From: Coleophoma eucalyptorum
Lineage: Eukaryota; Ascomycota; Leotiomycetes; Helotiales; Dermateaceae
Reading direction: 5' to 3'
NCBI GenBank assembly: GCA_026120035.1
Contig: JALRME010000023.1
Location: 558,001-622,000 of the forward strand
Length of the DNA stretch: 64,000 nt
Position numbers and translations under genes: made by a program. Of the stretch, positions 44,972 to 56,758 are shown one piece after another (position 1 is the stretch's first letter; every line of letters starts with the position of its first letter). A model generated the notes under the pieces. It had not been told where the DNA came from and did not search any database. It worked only from the letters and a program-made list of their open reading frames with translations.

Positions 44972-46846
44972 TTATCTGGCGTGTCCAACCCAAGCTTGGT
45001 GGCTGCTATCAGAGATAACGCCATCTTGTCCATAATCCAGTTGGTTACGCCCACGTACACTACCACCCGGAGCGCGCACACTACTATTATTCCTCGGTCT
45101 TGCGTTTGCTCGTTCGCTCCCAAAACTGGCTGTGGGACTGTTGCTCTCCATGATCTCGATGTTCATCTCCTTGTTGTCCAACATTCCATTGTCCTGCTTG
45201 ATATCGCGCTTCTGGTAAGTAAGCTCGACTTCATCCGTGCGAACAATGTTTTCCTCACTATCGGTTCGTTCTCGCTTTCCACTGATGGAAGTTCGCCGTG
45301 TAGAGCGGATGTATGCTCTTTGTGTATTGTTTTCTCCATATCCATATCCATACGGCTTGGTCGGACCAGAGCCAGTGACAGACTTCCATTTCTGCGGAAT
45401 GAATGCCGAGAGTATAGGAAGCGACGCGGCAACGACACCGAAGGTTAAATCGACTAAAGTCCAGTCTTGTAGAGGGACAAAGGTATCTGTAGATGTTAGC
45501 AAGACCGCGAGGTTATATGAATACACCTTCACTTACAAAGGACATCGCTGCTCAACCTCCCTTGTTCGATTTGTCGAACAATAGAGCCGATCGCAGACAT
45601 GCCTCCAAATCCAAAAACAATATACAATCGTAACTTGGTGCCGAATCCCATCTTGACTTTCCATAGTACGATGACTGGCACGGCAAGTAGTCCAAAATCC
45701 ATGATGACATGAATGGTACTCAGTGCACTACCGAAAACACTGTCACTCTGACACTTTGCTGCAACGCCCTCCTTGCCAATTCTTATTGCATCCCAACCTC
45801 CGTAAGCCGGTATACATTGGAAGATGTTCATAAAAAGCGCGGCAATGATATATGCGGCGAGTAGACCGAGGAAGATGTTGTTGAAGATGATCCAAGCACG
45901 GCCAGTCAAAGACGTCAATCGTCTATTGAAGAAGCAGATGGAGACTTTGATGAAGCCAACACTACAGAAGAATACGACTTTCGATAGATTCGTGCAGGTC
46001 TTGAAAACACCATATTCTTCGTACGTAACATCGTACATGTGCTTTCCAGCTCCGCCGTATACAACCGCTGCGATCTGTAATGATGGCCAGGCAAGTGCGA
46101 GAAGCTATGCATAGTTAGCCGCTGGTCAGCTTATAAAAACTTCTGTCATGCAAAACTCGCAAAATATCAGCTCTGCCAGACTGGCAATGTCCATGGGGTG
46201 ATCATAGCTCTTTCAGCACATGATGTCCTTTGCTAAACTCCAAATCTGTGACAGTACAGACAAGAAGCCTAGACCAAAAGCGAGATCTGACACTTTGAGA
46301 CGGTCTAGTTAGAAGAGGCCAATGACAGATATCAACTAGGAATTGAAGTCTTGGGCTTTCCAGTCACTACTGGCTTCTCGATGTTCGAACCTGCTCTGGT
46401 ATAGTAAGCTGTCGAGCTGTGCTTCAACATGCCTGTCTTTACAGCGCGAGGATATGTGTTACTTTTCTGTCGAAGTAAAAAATACGTACCACACCAGGAA
46501 TGATAAAAGCATCATCCCATCCCAGCCTTAAACCTCTTCGGAACGTTCTGACTCCCAGTCGTAATCCTGTTACGACAACCATCACAGTGATGGCAATAAT
46601 CATCGAGGTCAAAATCTTTGGTCCTCTCGTTTCATAGTGATATGGATTCGGCCTGACTGGAGGAATTACGATTCCTTTCATAGGATCTGCATCACTATGG
46701 AAAGCAAGTAAAAGGTACTTGACAATCCAGTAGTCCTTCTCAGTTGCTGGAGGGTTCCCAATGAGTGCTGAAATGGACCCACTCGGCAATGCTGTCGATG
46801 TAGCCGTCGCCGTCGTCGACGCCGATAAGGTCGAAGTAGACGACAT
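44972..46846 (-). CDS. Fungal rhodopsin-domain-like integral membrane protein
   Basis: Three exons (46846-46490, 46104-45537, 45486-44972) encode 479 residues. The N-terminus is Ser/Thr/Ala-rich. Helices begin at ILTSMIIAITVMVVVTGLRLGVRTF, and LGWDDAFIIPG is the conserved segment after the first helix in the fungal rhodopsin-like domain (SAT4-type membrane proteins). Later YYKVSICFFNRRL-like VGFIKVSICFFNRRLT, MDFGLLAVPVIVLWKVKM and DWTLVDLTFGVVAASLPIL match the domain order, with seven helices in total. A long charged tail (about 160 residues, Arg/Glu/Asn) follows and is probably cytosolic. Ligands of the family are unknown. Intron 1 is 385 bases, much longer than its neighbours, but direct joining of GVLLALAWPSLQ fits the family. 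Confidence 0.85.
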
Positions 46847-49800
46847 GGTAGCTGCCTTCGAGACTGGAAAAAATTGTCGTCCTTGCCTTTCCAAGAGATC
46901 CTGCGAGAAAGCACTTATATCAAGGTTGCTCGCGATCTATCCGTCCTCCAAGATGTGGGGAGTGGGATCAAGGGACACACGATTGAGTAACGCAGAACGG
47001 CAGATCGAACTGAACCGTGCCGAACGAATGTAGCAAAGATTAGCTGTGGACATGGAATCCCTCACGAGGAGAAGCAAGTCTTGATATAGATTGATTATGG
47101 TGGTGTGTTATAAGTGGAGATTTCCCGTCGCCCAAAGTACCTGGGATCAAAACCAGTCCAGTGTTCGGTAATTGACAGTGAACGTTACAGATCTTTCCAG
47201 ATCATTACTTGAGACTGGAAAGTGGTGCAACTCTCCCAGTTAAGCCTGGTAAAATCCCTATATATCAGATGAGCAAGGTCCATTGAACCTTAGCAGGGAG
47301 GTGGCAGCAACAGCACACGGGGGACAGACCATTCCGGGAATGAAATTGCACAGTGCCCAGAAGTCTGCAACGGTAGTGCAGGTACGGCAAACCTCCAGAA
47401 GCGATGCAAATTGGCAGAAGACTGGTGGATGAGAATGGTTCAGTAGTCAGTCTTTAAGGACCGTACATAAATGCTGAAAATTCAGATCGCCATACCAAAT
47501 CCCTTGATCGCCGAAGAGTTACTCACCGTGAAATCCTACGACCGCTATCGCCAGCAGCCTTGGGAGATCTTGCCCATCCTGCAGATTCTCGGACAGCAGC
47601 GACATACTCATCTGCACTGAAGTCACCACGGCTGCCCCAAACTGGCAACTTGCTGAGCCTCGCTTGACCCCATGCAAGAGCCCAAGGAGGCAGCCCTATT
47701 GGGGTATGCTTGCGGTGTGGACGTTCAAGGTACGTCGCTCATGTCCTGGAAGAGATTAATGTGACAGGGAATATGCTTAAATGCCAAGATTCGATCGCTT
47801 CCACACGTTTTTTTTGCCCTGCAAGATGCTGCACTACACAGACTGATCTCCAAGATTTTCCAGCGGAGGGTTTATCACATCGGTTTTTCCTTCGTGATAA
47901 CGCCCCATCGTTTGTGCAGCACAGCCGCATGGGAAGCATTTCATGAGTCCGAAGTCGGGAATGCAAAGTATGCCAGGCATGGTGGTGCGAGGACACAGCA
48001 GTCGACGCCAGCAGTGAAGGAGGAGGACACGAGTCGCATCGGGTGGTGCAATTTGCATAATGCGCAAGCTACGGTACATAAAAGAAGAAAAAAAGACTCC
48101 ATCTAGAGCCCATAATAATCAAGACGAAGGCGACGGATGCTCTGGGAAGTCTCTTTTCGCCCGTAGACAGTGCCGGGGCCATCTTGCGGGGCTGAAGGAC
48201 AACTCGACTTCAAATCATGGCCTGATACTTGTGGCGATGGCAAGTCCTCGTCGCGGCAGCGGCTGGCACGAGGGCGAAACTGGTGCAGCCCCGACGTTAG
48301 CACTTAGCATGGTCCACCCGAAACGCCTTAATCGACTGCCGCGAAAATGGCGGAAATGGCTGAAATTCTAAATTCTAAATGATTAGACGACTTCACCGTC
48401 GCCAACAACCAAGATGGCTTCTTCGTTTTTCTGCTGAGACTGCTCAAGACCCGATCTCGTAGCGTGTCTCACACTGATAGCTCGGTTCTATACATTAAGT
48501 TTCTTACCAGACTTTGGAACCCCCCCCCCCCCGGCCCTCCTTCAGTGTCCACGCGGCTCGACCAACGATGACCTTTGCCAACTGATAGCAATCAATGTCT
48601 GCAGATTTGCGTGATGGAGAGCCAGCGCATGAAATGAAAGAAACGGACAGGAAACCTTTCGGTAGTGGGGACGTTTGGGTGGGGGTACTGATTTAAGCAC
48701 CTACTTACTGTGGTGGTAGTACCGAGATATAGTCGAACCCGCGACGCGGGGCCAATATAAATCCATGGAACAACTGATTTGACTTTGAGTGCTGTACGTA
48801 CAAGTTACCACCGTTCTACACTATCGTAAGAGACTTGGAACTTAATACAGAGCGAACTTTCTTCTGACGGGGCTAGCGAGCAATCAAACCCCTCATACGT
48901 CTTAGGTACGGAACTATGGTTAGGGATTGGGAGCTTTAGTACAGAGCGAACTTTATTCAGACGGGGCTAGCGAGCAATCAAATCCTTCACGGTTCTTAGG
49001 TACAGTTTACTTGTATACCGTAGAAAATTCTGTAGAATGCTGGGTGCATCCCTGAGCTCCTACGCTAAGCTGCGTCGGTCTCTCTGCCTCTTCAACACCT
49101 CGGCGATCGCACCTTCGTATTCGCCGTGAGGTGGATGAGCTCTATCAAAGACTTTAAAGAGCAACGGTAGAGGCGGATATCTCCAGTTCTTGCAAAGCTT
49201 TCACTTTGTCCCAGCCGGCAACTGAATGTAATGATGCTATACCACTGCATCTGTCCAGCCGGCAAGGGAAGTCGACAGGATGCGTAGAAGCGAAGGGCGT
49301 ATACCTCCAAGTAGAGTAGTTTTGAGCTGCGCCGTCTACCGACATCCAAGTGACAGTCCCCCGTCACCCAGTCATCCAGTCACACTGTTCCATCCGTTCC
49401 GACGCGGAGAGTTTTGGCCAGTGGCCATTCTCTTACCCTCGCCCTCGCCCTCTCGCTCACCGAGGATAGTGGACAGTGGACAGCGGATGTGATTTATCAC
49501 ATCGGCCCAGCTTCTTGGCATTTCGTCGACAGCGGCGCACCCGAGATTATTCAACGGTGATACAGCGGGGCAGCTACAGGAGCAGCAAGCAGGTACAAGG
49601 CCCGTTCCTGTCCAGCCGACCGGCCCAGCCCAGACTCAGTCGAGCTGGAGCTGGGAATAACAAAAGCTCTTCAATCTCTGACCGACCCACGGAATTGAAG
49701 GACGGAATGTGCCAAACCCCTAGGACGATGCATCCTTCGTGCATGGAACGAGCTCCCAAGTGGCTTGGCAGGAAAACTGCACCATATCCATAACTGCCCC

Positions 49801-50329
49801 AGCTTCCCCCGAAACACTCAACGTGTGTGTGTTTACCGGTTGTCCTGGTTTTCGAACACATCAAACTCTCTAAGGTCTTGTACAATAAGGTCCCAGGACC
49901 ACATCTCGACCTTAGCTCTGCTGCGGATGGTCTCGAGTCGGCTAATACAACGGAGGTCCGAATGCCGTCCACGGATCGAGCTCCCATCCACTCTTGTTTA
50001 ACTTGACGTGATATTTAGCCCCCATTTTGCATGAATTGGCTGGAGGGCTCCCAGCTGTCCGCCATAAGACGAAAAGTGATGCCAATCTCCAAAATCGATA
50101 ATCTGATGGGACCCAATTACACGCTGTGGACAACACCAGTGAACTGAGGAAACCGTGCTCCGATTGGCCCGTCGTCTCCCCCCAGAACCCTTACCCTCAC
50201 GTGTAGGCCCGCGTGGAAATCCGATTAAAGTCTTGGTGCATGCCCCATCTATCGGAGCTTTTCGACCCAAGGACTTTGCGATTATCAATTTTTGGATTTT
50301 GAGTTCCTCCCAACATCACACTCTCGTTT
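46847..50329. other. 3.5-kb gene-free region
   Basis: No frame here exceeds about 140 codons, and those overlap each other antisense. It contains a C homopolymer near 48522-48533, an imperfect direct repeat (48846-49006), TC/CCTCGC runs near 49430-49460 and the promoter of the secreted hydrolase at its right end. A tRNA-like T-loop string near 48732 does not fold as a tRNA. Confidence 0.45.
48846..49006. repeat. Two imperfect direct repeats of about 67 bp
   Basis: The unit starting TACAGAGCGAACTTT at 48846-48912 recurs at 48940-49006, a 94-base period. By eye about 57 of 67 positions agree, with a perfect core GACGGGGCTAGCGAGCAATC. Similarity appears to extend weakly upstream (GGAACTTAA versus GGAGCTTTAG). 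It lies in the large gene-free stretch. The origin (relic of a repeat element, or local duplication) is unknown. Confidence 0.75.
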
Positions 50330-51634
50330 ATGCTCAAGATGTTGTCAATCTTCTCACTTCTTGCTTTTGGGCTAGCTTCAGCTGCTGCTCACCGTTCGTC
50401 CAATGACTGTGTTGGAATTAATGCCGTGTCGCCAAAATGCTCCTCATCCGAGTCTTTCTACAAGCGGGATGTCTTCTGGGTCGGTGGTGAATACACTGCC
50501 GCTGCTATCGGGACCTTGACCTACGGTCAGGTCTATGTCGAGAAATTGACCCCATACGGAGGAATCAAGCAGCCTTGGCCAGTGGTTCTCTTCCACGGCG
50601 GTGCCTCTTCTGGTGCTGTAGGTGCTTCGTACCTTGATTGTTTATTATAGACGACTAACTGGCTCCTCAGATCTGGCTCAACACACCAGATAACCGGAAA
50701 GGGTTCGCATCCTACTTCCTCGACAAGGGATATCAAGTATATGTCATCGATCAGACCTCTGTCGGACGCGCAACTTCAGAAGACTTGACCGACTATGTGA
50801 TGCGCATCGGCAGCACTTCTGAAATCACTGAGGCCGGCTTCACCGCCCCCGAGATCTCTGACGCCTATCCCCAGAGTCAATTGCATACTCAATGGCCTGG
50901 TGTAAGTACCCTCAAGTAATTTAGATGAATACATACTGATTTGTCTCTAGAACGGCACTCAGGGCGATGCCGTCTTTGATGCTTTCGAGTCAAACTTCAT
51001 GCCTCTGACCTCCAACAACACGGTTCAGGAGCTGTCTATGCGATCAGCCGGATGCCAACTTCTCAACCTCATCGGCCCATCTTTCCTTTTGTCTCACTCT
51101 ATTGGTGCTGTTCACCCTCTCCTCCTCTCCGACGAGTGCCCAGACCTTGTCGTTGGCAATGTCAACCTTGAGCCTGGCAACATCCCATTCCAATCTTACG
51201 TTGGCAACACCACCTCATCAGTTGGTCGTACTGCTGCCCGACCATACGGCATGACCGTCACCAACATGAACTTCGACCCTGCCGTCTCCAACTCTTCTGA
51301 CATAATCCAAATGACTGTGGGTGAAGATACTGCCGCCCAGAGATCCTGCATCATTCAGTCCAACACCACCGCCAACTACACCATCCGCACCCTCCCCAAC
51401 GTTGCCAAGGTTCCCTACGTCCTTTTCACCGGAGAGGCAAGCCCACATATCACCTACGACTGGTGTGTCCCATTGTTCCTTAACCAAGCCGGCGTTAGCA
51501 CCGAATGGATCAAGCTTGCTGATCATGGCATTTACGGAAATGCTCACTTTGGTTTCGTCGAGAAGAATAACAAGGCCTACTTCAAACTTGTCGAGTCATG
51601 GATCTCCAATGCTGCCAGGAGGGTTGGGATATAG
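50330..51634 (+). CDS. Secreted alpha/beta-hydrolase (lipase/esterase-like)
   Basis: Three exons (50330-50617, 50671-50901, 50951-51634) encode 400 residues. The first about 20 residues (LSIFSLLAFGLASAAA) are a signal peptide; a second ATG at 50339 is an equally good start. The fold is indicated by VVLFHGGASSGA (oxyanion loop), YQVYVIDQTSVGRA and the nucleophile elbow LLSHSIGAVHPLL (S-H-S-I-G, unusual Ser instead of Gly at the first position). VPYVLFTGEASPH carries the acid strand, and the late HGIYGNAHFGFVEKN holds the probable catalytic His. Several sequons are present (NNT, NTT, NSS). It should be an extracellular ester hydrolase of unknown substrate. Confidence 0.88.
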
Positions 51635-52758
51635 GCTAGTAGATAAAATGGCCTCAGTCCGTGAGCTGGGATGTAGATAATGCAATTAATGAATGTACAT
51701 ACACCAACCATAGACTTTCTCCCGCAAGGGTCTGTTCGTTAAGCTTGTCCTACTTCATTCTAGATATCACAGGGGTGGCAGGACCTCTTGAGTCCATTTC
51801 CAATACATTCGGTCAATAGAGCCTTCTCATGTTCATCCTGAAGTGCTCACAAATGATGTGATCACATGTCCTTTGGAGACTGCGTATAGCGAGGTATCCG
51901 GGACGCGCAAGCAAATACCCCCAAACTTCTCCTAGACTTGGAGACAATGTGAAAGATTCGCTTTGCATATCCAGAGTATTTTCTCTAGCTAGACAATTAG
52001 TGGCAGATTTTGAGTAGTAGCAAGGTGATGTACGGGTTGGGAACGTGGATGGAGAGGTCAAGTAAGCAGATCATGTGAGAAGGACGCGAGACACAACAGT
52101 CTAGCGAGCACCCTTCTCTGGAGTAGAAGTCACCAAGTCGTTTCTTAAGTATCACGCCCAGTGTTCAGGATGTCCGCCAGAGATGTAGTCAGGCGTCTTG
52201 AAGAAGATCAGGTAGCTAAGGACTGCAGTTGATAAAATCGATTGCTAAGAGATGTTGGTAATCAATGGCAAATACTCAAGGCGTTTCGTAGATAACCCTA
52301 TTTCACTAACAATAATTCATCTGTTAAACAAAGCGGGGCCAATCGCGGATAACATTAAGTACAAAAACTTAAATTCTGAGCGTAATCACTGGGATTGATT
52401 TAGTATGTTACAATATCTTCTTGGCTCAGTAGCCTTATTCTTCTGCATTGATGTCAGGACTTTTGAGTCAACAACGCGTAGACTACACGCACCACGATTC
52501 AATGCTCATATGCTTGTTATAAGAATCCGGCAAGGTATGAGTATTCGCATTCTTTTTTTTTGTTTCAGCCCGTTTTCTACGCATTACAGCATCAGCAGTA
52601 GTATCGTGATCACGTGAAGCGACTCCAAACCGAAGAACACGAATCCACGGTTTCATGATTGCGAGCGGTAAGACTCAAGACGCTCACTCACTCGCTCATT
52701 TACTCCTCTGTCATCTGTTTCCTTCCCAAACCTAAAACTTCATTCCATCTTTCTCAAG
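51635..52758. other. Gene-free interval between two hydrolase genes
   Basis: Only short frames are seen. The right end (after about 52650) is pyrimidine-rich and should be the promoter and leader of the next gene. Nothing identifiable was found. Confidence 0.4.
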
Positions 52759-53831
52759 ATGAAAACCTTCAAAGCCAACGACAATATAACCTTGGCTTAT
52801 AGTGAGCATGGATCTCCAAGCTCACCGCCGCTCATTCTGGTACGTCGGTCCATCTGGTCTCTTTCCTTTGTTGTGCATTTCAATATCGAGCAGTACTAAG
52901 TTGATATAAATAGTTGCATGGCTTCACCGGCTCCTCGCAAGTATGGAAGCGCAATATTCCTGCGTTAGCGGAAAAGTATCACGTTTTCGCCCCAGACTTG
53001 CGCGGTCATGGCGAGAGTGACAAACCCAAGCACGGCTTCCATGTAAGCAGACTTGCCATGGATTTGAAGGAACTTCTCGACTTCTTGGGCTTGTCGAGTG
53101 AGGAACGGGATGTTAGAGTTATCGGTGGAAGCTTGGGCTGTTCTATTTTGTGGTAGGTGTCCAATTTTTATCCTGCAGGTATACACAATCGCTGACTTGT
53201 TGATAGGTGCTATGCCGAGCTCTTCACCACGGCACCCTTCTCACATATGATCTTTGTGGATCAATCACCACTCCAAAACTCAACTCTCGATGGCTGGGAT
53301 TCACGCTTCTGCAACCGTGGAATGAATTCCTCGGCCGCCGTTGCAGCGCTTCAAGCGACACTGTCCCTCTCGCCAGAGACGGCGCATAAAGGCACCATCT
53401 CTGGCTGTCTATCGTACCGATCTCACCCCCAGTCTGGAGACAAAATCCAGACTGGGTCGGTTGAAGCTCAAGAAGATGAAGCTTTCTTTCTTGGTGAAGC
53501 CATGAAGGGAAACTCAGAGTGGTATGGCCGCTTGATGGCTGACCACACCTCGCTGGATTGGCGGTATAGTATTCCAGCGAATTTTGGACCAGAGAGTAAA
53601 AGCAAGACGAAAGTCCTGGTTGTTGCAAGCAGTCGAAGCGGTTGCTTCCCTAGTGCAGGACCAATGGCTGTTGTGGGATTGGTCAATCAAGGAGCAAAGA
53701 ACTCACAAGATGAGAAGGCAACAGGAGTCGTTGTCGAATGGGGCGGTCATTGGTGTTATTGGGAGGACCCGGAGAAGTTTGATAAGCTTGTCTTGGGATT
53801 TTTGGGGGAGGAAAATACATCAATGTTGTAA
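52759..53831 (+). CDS. Alpha/beta-hydrolase fold protein, intracellular
   Basis: Three exons (52759-52839, 52914-53152, 53207-53831) encode 314 residues. The core reads PPLILLHGFTGSSQVWKRNIPAL (HGFTGS oxyanion loop, restored by intron 1), VFAPDLRGHGESDKP and VRVIGGSLGCSILW, in which G-G-S-L-G is the nucleophile elbow. The late VVEWGGHWCYWEDPEKF holds the catalytic His. This is the epoxide-hydrolase/haloperoxidase-like branch, with RGHGxSDKP typical. There is no signal peptide. It ends ENTSML and is convergent with the TauD gene 170 bases away. The substrate is unknown. Confidence 0.88.
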
Positions 53832-54001
53832 TGATAGCCATATGTCACAGGAGTAGTAGATTATCCAGCTCCAAGGCAAGCAGTTCAACGACATCAATAA
53901 AAGCATATTAGAGGTCATGTTCGCAAGATATCATTTTTGGGTTATTAGGTTGGGCCGCCTGAAAAGTATGGCCTTACATCGTAAAAATTCCTTCCAAACA
54001 T

Positions 54002-55143
54002 CTAGCACAAGCCCAGCATAACTCTATCTTCCTGCTTACTGCACTCCCCATCATCTTCCTCAACTTTACTTGGAACCGGGACATTAGCAAGCGCTGTCAA
54101 CCTAAATGCGTGTCTCCTTTCACCTGCAGCATAGTCCAATGTCTGAGAATGCTGTGTGATTCTCTGATCCCAGACAACCACAGTGCCAGGCTCGTATCTC
54201 ACTCTGCAGCTGAAATCATGGCCACGGTTGATATGGTCGAACAAGAACTTCAGCAGGTAATCAGACTCGTCATCATCAAAACCAACGATGCTCTGTGTGT
54301 ATGAAGAATTGACGAAGAGGTTACGTTCTCCTGTTACGGGGTGTATCGTTACCACCGGATGGACTGATCGCGTAATTGGCCTTCTCACAACAGACTTGTC
54401 GCCATTATCTCTCAATTCCCTCGAAACAGCATTGGCAGTGGTATGAACAGCCTTGAGGCCCTCCAGTCGCTTTCGAAATAGAGGCGAGAGCTTGGAATAA
54501 GCTCGGCCAGTGTTCGCTATAATAGTGTCACCTCCAACACCCGAAGGAGATTCTAACATGGCGAAGAAAGTCAGTCCGGGGGGCTGAGATTCTGGGGACT
54601 GGTCGACATGGAATTGGATTGGGTTCTTGCGCGCCCATGATTTGCGGATACGGAGATCATCTTTCGAGTCGTAGACAATGACGAATTCTGCTGGCCCCTT
54701 TTCGGGATGTGGCATCCATCCGTGGACATGGAGAGGACCAAAATGACGTGCAATCTTCTTCTGGGCTTCAAACCCAGACTTCAAGAATGCGTCTTGGTTT
54801 CTGAACACAACAGCACCACGCTCAGCAGTAAGAAGAGCCAGCTCATCCAGTGCTTCAGGAGTCAAGTCTGTAAGTTGGACTCCCTCGAGTTCAGTTCCAC
54901 ACCACGGGCTAAGCTCAGTAACCTTGGTGACCTTGGCCATCAAATTTGGCTTTTTAGGGTCTGCACGGTGTCCTGGGTCCACGTGCTCAAAGGAGCCGAC
55001 CATCTCGACTTTTTCGAGAGGATCATAATGTGCTGTAAGTCTAATGAGTAAATGTTTGGCAAATCATTCTTGAGCGACGTACGGAGATAATCGGGGAATA
55101 AAGGGAGATCCTGTTGTGTTGGGTTTTCGATAGTACTAGGCAT
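54002..55143 (-). CDS. TauD-type Fe(II)/2-oxoglutarate dioxygenase
   Basis: Two exons (55143-55083 and 55032-54002) over a 50-base intron encode 363 residues. Splicing joins FPDYL to PHYDPLEKVEMVGSFEHVDPG, the usual TauD start. Iron ligands are H162 and D164 in FHVDQSPE, and the distal His is near 315 in WDQRITQHSQTLDY. The 2-oxoglutarate Arg is in GERRHAFRLT near 331. TauD enzymes oxidise taurine or other sulfonates, or related acids, releasing sulfite or aldehyde. In fungi they often support sulfur or nitrogen scavenging. It is divergent from a Dal5-type transporter across 1.6 kb. The exact substrate cannot be assigned. Confidence 0.93.
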
Positions 55144-56758
55144 TGTGACGGGAGTATGGAGCTTGGTTCAGCGTGTGCAGTTTTGCTAACTGGGTACTTG
55201 AATTACTGACAGGCTATCGACTGCCTTTATGTTTGCCAACCCGCTTTGCTGGCCCACGCCCTCGCTCGACGCTGTCATTCGATCACTTCAATGCATCTTC
55301 CTTCTCGAGAGTGTATCCAACAAAAAACCGGCGAAACTGTGCCCGAGCATCTGATTCCGTTGGTTGCCCGATGCGTCGATGATGCTGGCGTCGGCTGTCT
55401 TAAAAAGTGGGATACCGCGCGATAAGTGATTAGGTTATCGGCGTTGAAGATAGGTCCATTTTAGGGTAATTGGATAAATTCTTTGAACGTATCGGACGCA
55501 TCATGTTTGCGAAGCTGGCTTGCTGGGTTATCTCAGCCTTATAGAGCTTTGAACGTATTCATCGACGACGCTCTCAAAATAGGTCAGAGCTGGATCGTCC
55601 TCGTTTACAAGCGAAAGCAAGTCAGCAATATGCTTCTACTGAACCTGTGTCCGAGAAAATGAGGAATCTAACTGTATCGCCCTGCATCAATGTCGTAGGC
55701 TTACATGTTCTTGTTTTCACACTATCTTAAGTAACCTAGAATCTGCCACGGAAAGGCAAGTCCAAAGCGCGTATCTGAGTGACTATTAGTCGAACAGCCC
55801 AACAGTTGTTAGTACATAAGGTTCTCTCCTGAGGGTGACCAATTTAGATGTGATCTAATTTCAAGATCTCTTGCATGGCCAGGCTGGCTTGTCTTTATTG
55901 AATAATTGAAATACTTTCGGATCTTATCTCCTATTTTGAATTCGAGAATAACAATCACTGAGGTGGTTTTCCAAGCTAACTACAGAACACTAGCAAGAGA
56001 TTTAAGTAAACAGAATCGTCGATCAAAATTATTAAATTCCAATGATCATTATTTAATAAAAGGTAGAACCTAGTTAAAGTAATGGCTGGAAGTCAAACAT
56101 CGAATACCGTCATTCTAAATATTCGATGACTTAAACTCTTGACGGGTATAAGTCTGGGCGATAACTGAGATAAAGTATCTAGGAACCATTTAAGAACTCG
56201 AGACTATCCTATCTGCCCTCAAAATCATTGTAATATCACTTAGTCCAGGAAAACCATATGCCTCATGTTCCTTACGGCGAATATAGGTGTGTATTTATCA
56301 ACCCGGGGAACTCGCATCTAAGCGACGAGCGAGACTGGAGCAGATCGGCCTCAAGATCCTCCCTTTTCCTCTATCAGCCTCAGCACCGCGCAAGTTTGAG
56401 ATGCAGTCTACATGTTCCCCGGAAAAGTGGCGTAATATTGATGATGGTATTTTGTAATCTCCAGATCCATACGGCCCGGCTTTTGCTAGAGACATGCGGT
56501 CCAGCTTACTGGTACCCATCCCTGCGAGCTTACTGACTTGCAGCTGGGGAACTGCACGCTGCAAGATGGCCGTTGATAGGCAGCTTGATAGTGGGATGGA
56601 TACCTTATCTTCCTGTTATTTTCTAGGATAACTAAGTGGGTGGATTGGTCGTCAAGGCAAGATGTAGATCGACATGTCATAAAGTCACAGACGTCCCGTG
56701 TTTGGGTTTTTGCATCGAACCCAAAATCCGAGTCGACTGATTTCTCTCATTCAGAACC
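55144..56758. promoter_or_regulatory. Divergent intergenic region, TauD gene / MFS transporter
   Basis: The middle (about 55640-56200) is AT-rich with many short inverted and A/T runs. No credible frame. It must contain both promoters, but I could not identify a specific binding site. Confidence 0.4.

Noticed and set aside
48725..48775. T-loop-like string (GGGTTCGACT on the minus strand) suggesting a tRNA
   Set aside because: The flanking bases do not form a T-arm stem, and no A box or acceptor pairing is visible.
55033..55082. Apparent frame change at the start of the TauD gene
   Set aside because: A 50-base intron joins FPDYL to PHYDPLEK in frame, which matches the family start.
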